Notes: generated from the sequence alone by a model not told the origin. 64,000 nt of DNA from Corynespora cassiicola (GCA_022059125.1 JAEUWY010000004.1:1116001-1180000); one strand, 5' to 3'. Positions 24,652 to 38,623 are shown, numbered from the stretch's first letter. A program made the numbers and translations.

Positions 24652-25220
24652 TGTTAAGGCTGTGCTACAGACTATAAGCAAGGCTAGAAAATAAATAGCT
24701 GCTTAAGTTAATTCTTAGAGATAAATACTAGTAGAGTTATATAAGTAAAATAATATGCGATATACTGTACGGGTCTCCGTATTAGCGATAGAGCATAATA
24801 AGTTAATAGTTAATTCTAAATAATAGATTTGCTAATAAAGTAAATATAATTATAAAATATAATTATACAAACTATATATATATTAAATTCTATAAAATTT
24901 TATAGTTCTATAAAACTATTTTTATAAAACTATAAAATTTATAAAACGCTAAGTTACAAGTCCTAAAAATTCTATACTAAACTTTTTTTAGTATTAATAT
25001 TTCTATAAAACTATTTTTATAAAACTATAAAATTTATAAAATACTAAGTTATAAGTCCTAAAAATTCTATACTAAGCTTTTTTTAGTATTAATATTTTTA
25101 TAAAACTATTACGTAACTTGTTTTAGTTTAGCAGAGTAATAAATATTTACTGTTAGTACTTATTATTAGCTATTTTTTAAAAGCGTCGCCTATACTGCCT
25201 ACTTTCTTAAATTTATAACA
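24652..25220 (-). repeat. Solo LTR of gypsy family A
   Basis: Starts TGTTAAGGC and ends TTATAACA (TGTTA...TAACA termini). It is similar to the LTRs at 31,222-31,695 and 36,215-36,689 but ~95 bp longer because of an internal direct duplication around 24,920-25,105. The flanks are CCGTT on the left and CTATT on the right, compatible with a 5-bp target duplication whose right copy was mutated C-to-T and G-to-A. No internal region adjoins it on the right, hence solo. Confidence 0.7.
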
Positions 25221-25784
25221 CTATTTTTTTTTTTAGCTTAATATTTTTATAAGCTAATTTAATGTCGTCGCGCAGTACTGCTTATTATTATATTTATAAA
25301 AATTATATTAATATTTAGAATATTATTATAATAGTTACTTACAAACGTTGCGCAAAAAATAATTTAACTTATAAACTATTATTACTAAGTAAAAAGTGTA
25401 GAAATTATAAATACGCAGACTGTTAGTTGTATATACTAGTTAATATTTTATTTTTTAACTTTTTTAAAATTAACTCTAAAATAAATAAACTAAAAAAAAA
25501 AAGTAACTAAAGCTATTCTAAAAAAAAAAAAATATTTAGTTAAAACTATTTTAGCGCAGATACGCAATACGCGTTCTAAACTAAAATATTTATAAAAATA
25601 AAAAAAAAAATTTTAAAAAAAAAAGTAAAAGTTATTTAACGCAGACTTAAAAGCTGTAAAAAAACTAAAATAGCTAAAAACGCTAGAAGCGCTAAACTAA
25701 AAAATAGTTTTAATAAATTTTAAAACTTCTGCTAGCGCTGTAGCTGTAAACTAATTTATTTTCTAATTTTTTAAGCTTTTTAAT
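25221..25784 (+). pseudogene. Possible relic of a Zn2Cys6-type zinc-cluster protein
   Basis: At 25,340-25,432 the plus-strand frame has cysteine or TAY codons at the spacing C-x2-C-x6-C-x8-C-x2-C-x7-C. Positions 2 and 4 are Cys, positions 1, 3, 5 and 6 are TAC/TAT that would be TGC/TGT before a TpG-to-TpA change. The motif core reads CAKNNLT and LSKKCRN. Downstream codons are rich in Lys and include stops. The assignment is an inference from spacing only; a composition accident is possible. Inactive. Confidence 0.35.
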
Positions 25785-26650
25785 AGTTATTCTGTATTAT
25801 CTAATTTTTAATTACTTTTAAAAAATAAACTTTTTTTTATAGATAAGTTCTCTTATTCTAATTTTATATAGTAATAAATAATATATTTTTTTTAATATTT
25901 TTTTAGCAGTTGCTAATAATTTTATAAATTTTTTTCTAATTTTTATATATTTTCTAAATTAAAGTATTTTTTTTATTTAACTAGAAATTTCTAAACAAAC
26001 TATTTATTTTAGAATTTTTTTTATCTAATTTTACAGTAGTCTAGCAGTACTTTAACTTTAACTTTAATTTCTTTTTCTGTTTCGTAATAAAAATATTTTT
26101 AAATTAGTATTTTAGCGTTAGTAAGTTCTAATAGTAATATATAAAATATTAAATATATTTTAGTATTAGTAGAAAGTTAAAGTTTATAGTTAACTACTTC
26201 TTTTTGTTTTAAAATTAAAAATAGTCCAACTTTAACGTAATCTAATTTTTTACTTAATTATATTATTTAAAAAATTTTTATAAAAAAATATACTTTATCC
26301 CTTTTTTTTTTAGCTAAAATACTATTTTTTATTTCTAGTTAATATAAAAATTAGTCTTGCGTTATACTGTTTTAATATTTTTTTATAATTATTTATAAAA
26401 TTTTTATAATTTTTCTAATTTATTTATTACTTAACTTATAACTAGCTTAATTTGTTTTTTTTTAATTTTTAGTAATAAAAAATTTAAGTGTGTTCTATAT
26501 AGTATATAATAAAAAAACTATTTTATTATTACTAATTTTCTGTTATTAAATACGAGTTATACTATAAATAGTAGTAATATTTAATTATTTTGTTTTTAGT
26601 TGCTATATATCTGTAAGTATATTTTTATAGTCTAATTTATTTTTTTTATT
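25785..26650. repeat. ~0.87-kb duplicated block, copy 2
   Basis: Paralogue of 23,780-24,651 with mainly transition differences. Its right edge abuts the left end of gypsy A internal sequence, where an LTR would be expected. Confidence 0.7.
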
Positions 26651-29600
26651 TAACTGTCTGTTTATAGATAATATACTATTAATAAGTTTTTTTTAATTTT
26701 AATAGCTAATATTAGTATTATTTAGTAGTTTAATATAAAAAGTTTATTTCTATTGCTAATAATTAATTAAAATAATCTATAATACTTAACTATGTAATTT
26801 AAAATAATCTATACTAATTTTAGCGTAGTATAGTTATTTTAAATAAAATTATCTCTGCGTATTTCGTAAATCTGTTTATAACTACTAAAATAATATTATA
26901 AAATATTTTAAAAACTAAGTTTTAAAATATTAGTAGTTTAATAATAAAATTTATAGTAATATCTGTTTAGAGTTTATTTAGTATTTTTATACTTTATAGC
27001 TTTCTGTACTAAGCGTGTATACTATACTTATTTTTTTAATATATTATATATTTTTTAATAAATTTTACTACTTTATTTTTTAATCTAAAAATATTATACG
27101 TCTGTTATATTAGTTTAATTATTTATTTAATATTTAAGTGTCTGTATAACAGATCTTTATAATACTACTAAATAATAATTTAATAAAAATTTTTTAGTAT
27201 TTATTAATATACTATTATAATAAAATTAATACTGCGTGCTAGTTCTAAAGTACTATTTAGTACTTATTTAAAAATAACAGCTTTATTCGTTAACTTAGTT
27301 TCTGCAATATCTATTTTTTAGCTTAAAATATTAGCTTTTCTATTTTTTTTACCTAGTATATAAATAATTTTAAATTTATATTACTTTAATTTTTTATTTT
27401 ATCTAGTATATTATTAGTTTAATAGTTTAATTATTATAAATATTATTAAATTTTTATAATTTAAATATACTATAAGTTTTAAACAGCTTTCTGCGTAAAT
27501 TCTTTAGTATTTAAAAAAATTTATAATAGTAAGTAGTTTTTTATTATAAATATTGTAGTTTTTTTTAGTTTTACTAAACTTTTTTAAATAGTAAATAATT
27601 AAATACTATTTACTTTTTTTTAAATTAATATATATTTTTATTACTAGATCTGATGCGTCTGTTTCTATACGTAAAAAATTTTTACTAATAAAAAATATAA
27701 AAACTAGTAGTAATATATTTATTTTTTTAAATATTTTAAAAACTTATTATTAATCTATATTCTATCTAAATAGTATATTTTTTTTATTAACTTTATAAGT
27801 AGTAGTGTTTTTTTTAAATAGTAATTAATAAACTATTTATTAAAGTTACAGAATTTTAAAAAAAATTATATATTTTTAACGTTTTTTAGTATAGGCCAGT
27901 TCTTAACTACTTTAATTTTTTTTAAACTAATTTTAATTTTATATTTTTTTATAATATATTTTAAAAATTTAACTTTTTTTTTATAGAATTTATATTTCTC
28001 TAGTTTAAGTTATAGTTTTATTTTTTTTTAAATATTTTAGTACTATTTATACGTGCTGAACGTGTTTCTTAAAGTTTTTAAAAAAAACTAAAATATTATT
28101 TAAATATATAATAATAAATATATCTAAGTATACTCTTAATATATTATTAATAAGTATTTAATATATTATAAGTGCGTTAGTAAAACTAAATAGTATTATA
28201 AAATATTTATAGTACTTATATTACATCTAGAATACTGTTTTTTATTTTTTACTTTTTTTTATATATATTAGATTATACGCGCCTTAAAAATTTAAAACTA
28301 TAAATATTTATATTTTAAATAGCTTATTTTTAAACTTTTTAATATTTAATAGTAAATATTTATTTTTAATTATAATATTATTAAGTTTTTTAAAATCTAT
28401 ATATAACTGTAAAAATCTATTTTTCTTAAAAATAAAAATAATTAAATATTCTGCCTCTAACGTTAATTCGCGTATAAATTTTTTTTCAAAATTTTTATTA
28501 AAATATATTTATAATACTATAAGTTTTTTTTTTTATTAAACTGTAAATAGACTTAAAAGTTAAATATTTTTTTTTCTAAAAAGCTATTTCGCAGTTTTAA
28601 AGCTAATACTAAAATAATATTTTATTATTTACTTTTTTTTAAAAAAGTAGTTTTTATTTATTATATTTTTTAAAAATTATAGAAGTTACGTAAATTATCT
28701 CTAAAACTTTTATTTTTTTATTTAGTAGCTTTTTCTTAGATTTAGTAGAGTTAACTTTTTTTTTTAAAAGCGTTTTAGTTAATTTTTTACTGCCTATATT
28801 ATTTAGCGTAATTTTATTTACTATTAAATATTACTAATATATAGATTTTAATATAATAGCGCAATTATATTTTATAAATAAAAGTTTTTTTTTTACTTAG
28901 TTAATATATAAGTTATATTTTTTAAACTATAAAAGTTTTAAAATAACGTTATAGATAGCTGTGTCTATAATATTAAAAAAAATCTTTTCTTAGTATTTTT
29001 AGATGTCTATAATAGTTATAGCTTTTTAATCTATTAATACTTTTTTAATATTTTTTTTTTAGTCACTATATAAAAAAAATAAAGTTATTTATAAGTATAT
29101 ATTTTTATTTTACTATACTTTACAGCCTGCTGTAAAAAGTAGTTATACTAAACTTTTATATTTAATAATACTTTTATTTAGTATTTATTAAGCTTAATAA
29201 ATAGTTTAACTAAATTCTTTAAGTTAATAGCGTATAATACTTTAAGTTAATTCTAAACGCTAGATACTGTTCTAAAAAAAACTTATTATTAAATTTATAT
29301 AAATATTTTTTATTCTAGTAACGTTTATAATTTTTATATAGATATATTTACTAAAAATTTTATATATATTTTTTATTAACTAGTATATTTATTGTAAGTT
29401 TTTTGTTTTTATTTATTTTAAAAAAGTATTATATTTATTATTTATTTTATAAATAAGTATTATATACGTGTGTTTTACAGTTAAACTACTATTATATATA
29501 TTTACGTAGTTTTTTTAAAATCTATTTTACTACTACTTTATTTAAGTAGTAGATTTAGTATTAGTTTTCTCTGTAAAATATTTATAAATAGTTTATATAC

Positions 29601-31221
29601 TTTAGATTTTTTAAGTTTAAGTAGTATTACAGTTTTTATATATTTTAGTTTTATAAAAAATTTAAAACTGTGTTTAGTTTACTATTTAAATCTAGTAAAA
29701 CTTTTAGTCTAATTTCTAAATCTAGTTAATTAATTTATTTTTATATTTTAGAACTACGTTGTTGTTAGCGTTCTTCTAAGTTTTAGTTTTTTTTATTTAA
29801 GTTATTATATTTTTTTAACTGTTTACGCGTTATAAGTAATTTCTTCTACTATATAAATATTTTTATTAAATTTTTTCTGTTTTTTTTATAAGTTTCTGCT
29901 AATTTTTATTTTTATGTAAAATTTTTATTAACTTTAAATTTAGCGAGTTTAGATAGTATACTACTATCGCTATTTTATTTAAACTTATAGCTAATATTAT
30001 TTAAGTATTTTTTATAATTATATACTCTACGAAAAGCTGTTTTTTTTTTAAAACTAAATTTTTTAAATTCAACTTTTTTAAAAATACTTTTAGGCTCTGT
30101 TTAAGTGCCTTTATTTTAATACTAAATATAATTAAAAAAAATTTCTGATTTTCTGTGTCGCAGTAGTTCGTTATTATAAATAAATTCTATTTTATAAAAT
30201 TTATTTATAATAACTTTTTATTTATTGTCTGCGTTAGTTTCGTCGTCTAAAATAATTTATAATACATTTAGCTATTAAATAATTTTATTTTTTAATTAAT
30301 AGTTTTTTATAATATAGTCTGTTTTTCTACACGCGTAGTAAGTTATAGTTTTATTTTTAAACTTATTATTTTTTTTTTATTATTTTTTTATTCTATTTTC
30401 TAAATATTACTAAAAATTATTAATTTATTACTATAGGTGTTGCAAGTAAAATACGTTACCTTATATTTAACTTATTTACTAGTATTAGTATTATAGTATT
30501 TTTTACTGTAGCTTAGTTTAGTATATTATTTATATTTTAAATTCTAGTTTTAATGTAATTCTATTTATAATTTATACAGTTTTTAATTAATATTAATAAA
30601 CTTATTTATAATTTATTTAAGCGTGTTAAGCTGAGCTCTAAAACATATAAGTTTTTTTTTAATATTAAATTTAAGTTTCTAACAGTATATTATTATAAAT
30701 ATTTTATTATTTTATTTAGTAAAAATTAACAGTTACTAAAATTTATTAGCGTAGTTAGCAGCTGAAGCCTATTATTTAAAATATTAAATAGCTTATTTAG
30801 TAATTATATTTTTATTAAAAACTTTAAAAACTTATTTAATTTTTTTTTTAAATTTATTAAAGTTTTTTATTTATTTATTAACGTCGTTGTTAGCTTTACT
30901 GTTTTTATACTTAATAAAAACTAGTTTAATCTATTAAAGTATTTTGTTTTTTATATATATAGCTACGAATATAACGTTTTTTTTTTTTTTAATATTTCTG
31001 CTTTAAAAGTTAAAAAATAAGTTAAGCTGTAAAAGCTAGTTTTTAAATTTACTTTACTTTCTATAGTAAAAATTAGATATTACTATTTTAATAAAATTAT
31101 TATCTGCTGTGTTAAGTTATATAATTATACTAATAGTAGTTTTAGTATTAATAGTACTATTAATTAAAGTTAAAATTACGCGTAATTCTAAAGTAGTACT
31201 TATTTTAAAAAATATTTATAA

Positions 31222-31695
31222 TATTAAAGCTGTGCTATAGGCTATAAATAAAACTAAAAAATAAGTAGCTGCTTAAATTAATTTTTAGAAATAAATACTA
31301 ATAAAGTTATATATATAAAATAATATATAATATACTGTACAGATCTCTGTATTAGCAATAAAGTATAATAAATTAATAGTTAATTCTAAATAATAGATTT
31401 GCTAATAAAGTAAATATAATTATAAAGTATAATTATATAAACTATATATATATTAAATTCTATAAAATTCTATAGTTTTATAAAACTATTTTTAAAAAAC
31501 TATAAAACTTATAAAACGCTAAGTTATAAGTTCTAAAAATTCTATACTAAGCTTTTTTTAGTATTAATATTTCTATAAAACTATTATATAACTTGTTTTA
31601 GCTTAGCAGAGTAATAAATACTTACTATTAGTATTTATTATTAGCTATTTTTTAAAAGCGTTGCCTGCGCCGCCTACTTTTTTAGATTTATAATA
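31222..31695 (-). repeat. Gypsy family A LTR (middle, shared)
   Basis: About 474 bp, starting TATTAAAGC and ending TAATA (RIP-altered TGTTAAGGC and TAACA). The next unit's internal region begins right after it and the previous unit's ends right before it. Confidence 0.8.
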
Positions 31696-34600
31696 CTATC
31701 TATCTGTAAATAGTATACTATTAATAATTTTTTTTTAATTTTAATAGCTAATATTAGTATTATTTAATAGTTTAATATAAAAAGTTTATTTCTATTACTA
31801 ATAGTTAATTAAAATAATTTATAATATCTAATTACGCGATTTAGAATAATCTATACTAATTTTAATATAGTATAATTATTTTTAAATAAATTTATTTTTA
31901 CGTATTTTATAAATCTGTTTATAACTACTAAAATAGTATTATAAAACATTTTAAAAACTAAATTTTAAAACGTAAGTAGTTTAGTAATAAAATTTATAGT
32001 AATATTTATTTAAAGTTTATTTAGTATTTTTATAGTTCATAGTTTTTTATACTAAATATATATACTATATTTATTTTTTTAATATATTATATATTTTTTA
32101 ATAAACTTTATTACTTTATTTTTTAATTTAGAAATATTATATATTTATTATATTAGCTTAATTATTTATTTAATATCTAAGTGTCTGTGCAACAGATTTT
32201 TATAATATTACTAAATAATAGTTTAATAAGAATTTTTTAGTATTTATTAGTATATTATTATAATAAAATTAATACTGTGTGCTGGTTCTAAAGTGCTGTT
32301 TAGTACTTACTTAAAAATAATAGTATTATTTATTAACTTAGTTTCTGTAATATCTGTTTTTTAATTTAAAATATCTACTTTTTTATTTTTTTTTCTATTC
32401 AGTATATAAATAATTTTAAATTTATATTATTTTAGTTTTTTACTCTATTTAATATATTATTAGTTTAATAGTTTAGTTATTATAAATATTATTAGATTTT
32501 TGTAGTTTAAGTATACTATAAATTCTAAACAGCTTTTTATATAAATTTTTTAGTATTTAAAAAAGTTTATAATAGTAAGTAATTTTTTGTTATAAATATT
32601 ATAGTTTTTTTAGCTCTACTAAACTTTTTTAAATAGTAAGTAATTAAATACTATTTACTTTTTTTTTAACTAATATATGTTTTTATTACTAAGTTTAATA
32701 CGTCTATTTCTATACGTAAAAGTTTTCTACTAGTAAAAAATATAAAAACTAGTAATAATATATTTATTTTTTTAAGTATTTTAAAAGCTTATTATTAGTT
32801 TATATTTTACTTAAATAGTATTTTTTTTTATTAACTTTATAAGTAGTAGTACTTTTTTTAAGTAGTAATTAATAAACTATTTATTAAAATTACAGAATTT
32901 TAAAAAAAATTATATATTTTTAATATTTTTTAGCGTAAGCCAGTTTTTCACTACTTTAATTTTTTTTAAACTAATTTTAATTTATTATTTTTTATAATAT
33001 ATTCTGAAAATTTAACTTTTTTTTATAAAATTTATATTTTTCTAGTTTAAGTTGTAGTTCTACTTTTTTAAAATATTCTAGTACTATTTATATATACTAA
33101 ATATATTTTTTAAAGTTTTTAGAAAAAACTAGAATATTATTTAAATATATAATAATAAATATATTTAGATATATTTTTAATATATTATTAATAAGTATTT
33201 AATATATCGCAGGTGCGTTAGTAAAACTAAATAATATTATAAAATATTTATAGTATTTATACTGTGTTTAGAATACTATTTTTTATTTTTTATTTTTTTT
33301 TATATATATTAAGTTATACGCGTTTTAAAAATTTAAAACTTTTAAATATTTAGTAGTAGATATTTATTTTTAATTATAATATTATTAAGTTTTCTAAAAT
33401 CTATATATAACTATAAAAATTTATTTTTTTTAAAAATAAAAATAATTAAGTATTCTGCTTCTGACGTTAATTTATATATAAATTTTTTTAAAATTTTTAT
33501 TAAAATATATTTATAATAATATAAGTTTTTTTTTTATTAAACTGTAAATAGATTTAAAAGTTAGATATTTTTTTTTCTAAAAAGCTATTTCGCAGTTCTA
33601 AAGCTAATACTTAAATAATATTTTATTATTATTTTTTTTTTAAAAAAAGTAGTTTTTATTTACTATATTTTTTAAATATTATAAAAATTATATAAATTAT
33701 TTTTAAAACTTTTATTTTTTTATTTAGTAGCTTTTTCTTAGATTTAGTAGAGTTAACTTTTTTTTTTAAAAGCGTTTTAGTTAATTTTTTACTGCCTATA
33801 TTATTTAGCGTAATTTTATTTACTATTAAATATTACTAATATATAGATTTTAATATAATAGCGCAATTATGTTTATAAATAAAAGCTTTTTTTTTATCTA
33901 GTTAATATATAAATTATACTTTTTAAACTATAAAAGTTCTAAAATAATATTATAAATAGCTGTACTTATAATATTAAAAAAATCTCTTTTTAGTATTTTT
34001 AGATGCCTATAATAGTTATAGCTTTTTAATCTATTAATACTTTTTTAATATTTTTTTTTTAGTCACTATATAAAAAAAATAAAGTTATTTATAAGTATAT
34101 ATTTTTATTTTACTATATTTTACAGTTTGCTGTAAAAAGTATTTACGCTAAACTTTTATATTTAATAATATTTTTATTTAGTATTTATTAAGCTTAATAA
34201 ATAGTTTAACTAAATTTTTTAAGTTAATAGCGTATAATAATTTAAGTTAATTTTAAACACTAGATACTGTTCTAAAAAAAACTTATTACTAAATTTATAT
34301 AAATATTTTTTATTCTAGTAACGTTTATAATTTTTATATAAATATATTTACTAAAAATTTTATATATTTTTTTTATTAACTAGTATATTTATTATAAGTT
34401 TTTCGTTTTTATTTATTTTAGAAAAGTATTATATTTATTATTTATTTTATAAATAAGTATTATATATATATATTTTACAGTTAAACTACTGTTATATATA
34501 TTTACGTAGTTTTTTTAAAAACTATTCTACTACTACTTTATCTAAATAGTAAATCTAATATTAATTTTTTTTTATAAAATATTTATAAGTAGTTTATATG

Positions 34601-36214
34601 CTTTAAATTTTTTAAATTTAGATAGTATTATAGTTTTTACGTATTTTAGCTTTATAAAAAATTTAAAACTATATTTAGTTTACTGTTAAAATTTAATAAA
34701 ACTTTTAGTCTAATTTCTAAATTTAGTTAATTAATTTATTTTTATATTTTAAAACTGCGTTGTTATTAGCGTTTTTTTAAATTTTAGTTTTTTTTTATTT
34801 AATTTTTTTTTTTTTACTATTTACGCGTTACAGGTAATTCTTTTTACTATATAAATATTTTTATTAAATTTTTTCTGTATTTTTTAAAAACTTTAGCTAA
34901 TTTTTATATTTATTTACAATTTTTATTAATTTTAAATTAAGTAAGTTTAAGTAGAGTACTGCTATTACTGTTTTTTTTAAACTTATAACTAGTATTACTT
35001 AAATAGTTTTTATAATTATATATATTATAAAAAGCTTTTTTTTCAAAGCTAGATTTTTTAAATTTAACTTTTTTAAAAGTACTTCTAAACTCTATTTAAA
35101 TACTTTTATTTTAATACTAAATATAATTAAAAATTTTTTTTTAATCTTTTGTATCGTAGTAATTTACTATTATAAATAAATTTTATAAAATAAAATTTAT
35201 TTATAATAATTTTTTATTTATTATCTGCGTTAAATTTGTTACATAAAATAGTTTATAATATATTTAGCTATTAAATAATTTTATTTTTTAATTAATAGTT
35301 TTTTATAATATAGCCTGTTTTTCTACACGCGTAGTAAATTATAGTTTTATTTTTAAATTTTTTATTTTTTATTATTATTATTTTATTTTGTTTTCTAAAT
35401 ATTACTAAAAACTATTAGTTTATTATTATAAGTATTTTAAGTAAAATATATTATTTTATATTTAATTTATTTACTAGTATTAGCGTTACAGTACTTTTTA
35501 CTATAGCTTAGTTTAGTATATTATTTATATTTTAGTTTTTAGTTTTAGCGTAATTCTATACGCAGTTTATATAGTTTTTAATTAATATTAATAAATTTAT
35601 TTATAAATTACTTAAGTGTGTTAAGCTAAGCTTTAAAACGTATAAATTTTTTTTTTAATATTAAATTTAAGTTTTTAATAATATATTACTATAAATATTT
35701 TATTATTTTATTTAGTAAAAATTAACAGTTACTAAAATTTATTAGTATAGTTAGTAGCTAAAGTCTGTTATTTAAAATATTAAATAGTTTATTTGATAAT
35801 TATATTTTTATTAAAAATTTTAAAAACTTATTTAATTTTTTTTTTAAATTTATTAAAATTTTTTATTTATTTATTAACGTTGTTATTAGCTTCGCTGTTT
35901 TTATACTTAATAAAAACTAATTTAATTTATTAAAGTATTTTATTTTTTATATATATAGCTGCAAATATAACGCGTTTTTTTTTAATATTTTTATTTTAAA
36001 AGTTAAAAAATAAGTTAAACTGTAAGAGCTAGTTTTTAAACTTATTTTATTTTTTATAATAAAAATTAAGTATTACTACTTTAATAAAATTATTATCTGC
36101 TATATTAAATTATATAATTATACTAATAATAGTTTTAGTATTAATAGTATTATTAGTTAGAGTTAAAAGTGCGCGTAATTTTAAAGTAGTACTTATTTTA
36201 AAAAATATTTATAA

Positions 36215-36689
36215 TATGAAAGCTGTGTTATAAGCTATAAATAAAACTAAAAAGTAAATAGCTGCTTAAATTAATTTTAAAAAAATAAATACTAGTAAAG
36301 TTACGTAAATAAAATAATATATAATATACTATATAAATTTCTGTATTAGTAATAAAGTATAATAAATTAATAGTTAATTTTAAATGATAGATTTGCTAAT
36401 AAAGTAAATATAATTATAAAATATAATTATATAGACTATATATATATTAAATTCTATAAAATTTTATAGTTTTATAAAACTATTTTTATAAAATTATAAA
36501 ATTTATAAAATACTAAGTTACAAGTTTTATAAATTTTATACTAAACTTTTTTTAGTATTAATATTTTTATAGAACTATTACGTAATTTATTTTAGCTTAA
36601 CAGAGTAGTAAATACTTATTATTAGTATTTATTATTAGTTATTTTTTAAAAGCGTTGTCTGCGCTATCTATTTTTTTAGATTTATAATA
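36215..36689 (-). repeat. Gypsy family A LTR (right; 5' LTR of the element)
   Basis: About 475 bp, aligned to 31,222-31,695 over its full length with mostly C/T and G/A differences. Together with the middle LTR it delimits one full-length 5.47-kb element. Confidence 0.8.
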
Positions 36690-36699
36690 TATATATAAT

Positions 36700-37628
36700 T
36701 TTATATCTACTAAAATTTTTTTTTAAAGTTCTATATATAAAGTTTATAAAATTATTATAATAAAAAAAATATACGCAGTAATAAAAATTATTATAATAAT
36801 ATTAGTAATATTAGTAATATTAGTAATACTAGTAATATTTACAGTTTAGAAAACTGTAAAAATAAAGTTTATATTACTACTCTAATTAGTTTACTATAGC
36901 TACTAATTTTAAAAATCTATAGTTAATTATAAACTAGTTTATAAACTAGTTTATAGTTTACAGTCTATAAACTAACTATAATAATTAGCTTATAAAATAA
37001 TTTTAATATAGACTTTAAGACTTAGGCGTACAGATATAGAGTATAATAAAATTTAAAAAATAGATAATCTGTATAGTTATTATAAGCGTAGTTAATAATA
37101 CTTCTCTAAATAGTAATAGCTTTTTTTTATAATACTTACTATATTTATAAAAGTTAAATTTTTACGATATTAGAGCTTCTATTTAAAGCTTTTATTTAGA
37201 ATTTATAGTAATTTATTAAAAGTATCTCGCTTTACGTAACTACGCTTTATATTTAATATTTTAATAACTATAAATTATAATTTTCTTATATTATTTTTAA
37301 ATAAATTTTTAGAGCTTTAAAGCTCTAAAGTTTTAAAGTTTTAAAGCCTAAAATCTTAAAACTTTAAAATAGTTTTTTTTTTTTGTAATTTATAATTTAA
37401 AATTTATAATTTATATAGTTATAAATTTATAAACTAGTAAACTAGTAAGTTTATAAAATAGAAATTGCTTATTTACTTATTAATAACTTAATTATTTTTT
37501 ATTACTTCTAGTTACTATTTTATTAAATATCTAACTAGCATTATTTCTGTTTTTTTTTATTAATTCATATTTACTGTTTAGTTCTAGTCTAGTACAGCTA
37601 AAAGAAAAGAACTCCCGTAGCTTTTTTA
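36700..37628. repeat. Dispersed ~0.9-kb repeat, copy 2
   Basis: Paralogue of 16,656-17,540, ending with the arm-like terminal sequence (GTTTAGTTCTAGTCTAGTAC). It lies directly right of the gypsy A array. Confidence 0.7.
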
Positions 37629-38012
37629 ATTATTATATAATTAGTACTTATATAAACATAACTTTATTTTTAAAATTTTATTTTTTTAATATTAAATTAA
37701 ATATCTAGTTTTAGTTTTTTTGTTTACGTAATACAGACTTAGCTAAATATAGTTAGTATAAAATAAAAAGTTTAAAAATTTTTATTAATAAAAAATAAAT
37801 CAGATTCTAATTTTACTCTTTTTTTTAGTCTACTTTTCTTCTAATTTTTAAGTTTATTATTATTATATAAGTAATTTTTTGTTCTAATAAAAAACTAGAA
37901 AAAATTTTATATAAATTTTTTTTTTTAAAAAAATAGCTAGTTTAGTTAAAAAGTTATAGAAGTTTAAAAAGTGCTATTTTTTCGATTACTTTTTTTTAAT
38001 ATTACCCCTCTG
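37629..38012. mobile_element. Truncated Tc1/mariner terminus
   Basis: Contains the subterminal block seen at 5,900-6,060 of copy 1 (AATATTAAATTAAATATCTAG and following) and ends ATTACCCCTCTG followed by TA. Transposase and the other end are missing. It is more mutated than the two full copies. Confidence 0.65.
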
Positions 38013-38029
38013 TAAATAAAATTTTTTTT

Positions 38030-38420
38030 TTTTAACTATTATTAGTAAAAAAAAATTTAAAAATATAATATAAAAATATAAAGTAATTTGTTTCTAATAT
38101 AGCTTAAATACTATTTAAAATAAAAGTTTATAAAACTAAAAAATAATTATAAGTTAAAATTTATAAATTTTATATAAAAAAATATTTTTAAACTACAGAA
38201 CTATTTAAAAATATTATATTTTTTTATATTTTTTTTAAAAAAAGTTATTTTTAGTTTAGTTTAGTACTAACTTAATTATAAAAATAAAAAATTTAAATAG
38301 CTAAATATTTAAATTTAAGTTAAAGTTAAGTTAAAAATTAAAGTTAAAGTTTAGTTAGAAGTTAAGTTCATGTGTGTAATACTAGAAAGTGAATTCAGAC
38401 TTTGTGCGGACGAGGTTCGT
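38030..38420. repeat. Dispersed ~0.4-kb repeat, copy 2
   Basis: Paralogue of 10,890-11,297. Its right end (GTGCGGACGAGGTTCG) is slightly less AT-rich than the rest, at the start of the compositional transition. Confidence 0.7.
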
Positions 38421-38429
38421 TACATATTA

Positions 38430-38605
38430 TTTCTATTTTTTTATTAATTTATATTTACTGTTTAGTTCTAGCCCAGCACAGCTAAGAGAAAGGAACTCCC
38501 GTAGCTCTTTTGATTATTATTTTATTTTTATTTTTCTGTACTATCTAGTTCTAGTTTAGTATAGCTGAGGTAAAGGGACTTCTGTAGCTCTTTTGATAGG
38601 TTTTT
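38430..38605. repeat. Two direct copies of the repeat-family terminus at the block edge
   Basis: The terminal sequence TTTAGTTCTAGCCCAGCAC followed by CTCCCGTAGCTCTTTTGAT appears at about 38,459-38,512, and a second, more mutated version at about 38,547-38,600. They are the last repeat-derived sequence before normal-composition DNA and so mark the edge of the AT-rich block. Confidence 0.7.
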
Positions 38606-38623
38606 AGTTAAATACATGTACCA

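Larger units (their letters stand above)
26650..36689 (-). mobile_element. Tandem gypsy family A: internal-LTR-internal-LTR
   Basis: Two internal regions (about 26,650-31,221 and 31,696-36,214) align along their ~4.5-kb length and share the middle LTR (31,222-31,695). The right LTR is 36,215-36,689. On the minus strand each unit reads gag near its right end (about 30,600-31,150 and 35,600-36,150) and pol to the left. RT motifs are at about 28,060-28,260 and 33,100-33,300: FTNA and YLDIFIIIYLNNILVF, where NN stands for the family's catalytic DD. The left-most LTR is absent and is replaced by the 0.87-kb block. Everything is stop-ridden and inactive. Confidence 0.8.

Noticed and set aside
1..38600. 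AT-rich block as mitochondrial DNA or a contaminant
   Set aside because: It lacks mitochondrial genes, contains decayed nuclear gypsy and Tc1 elements with RIP-type changes, and is physically continuous with nuclear genes.
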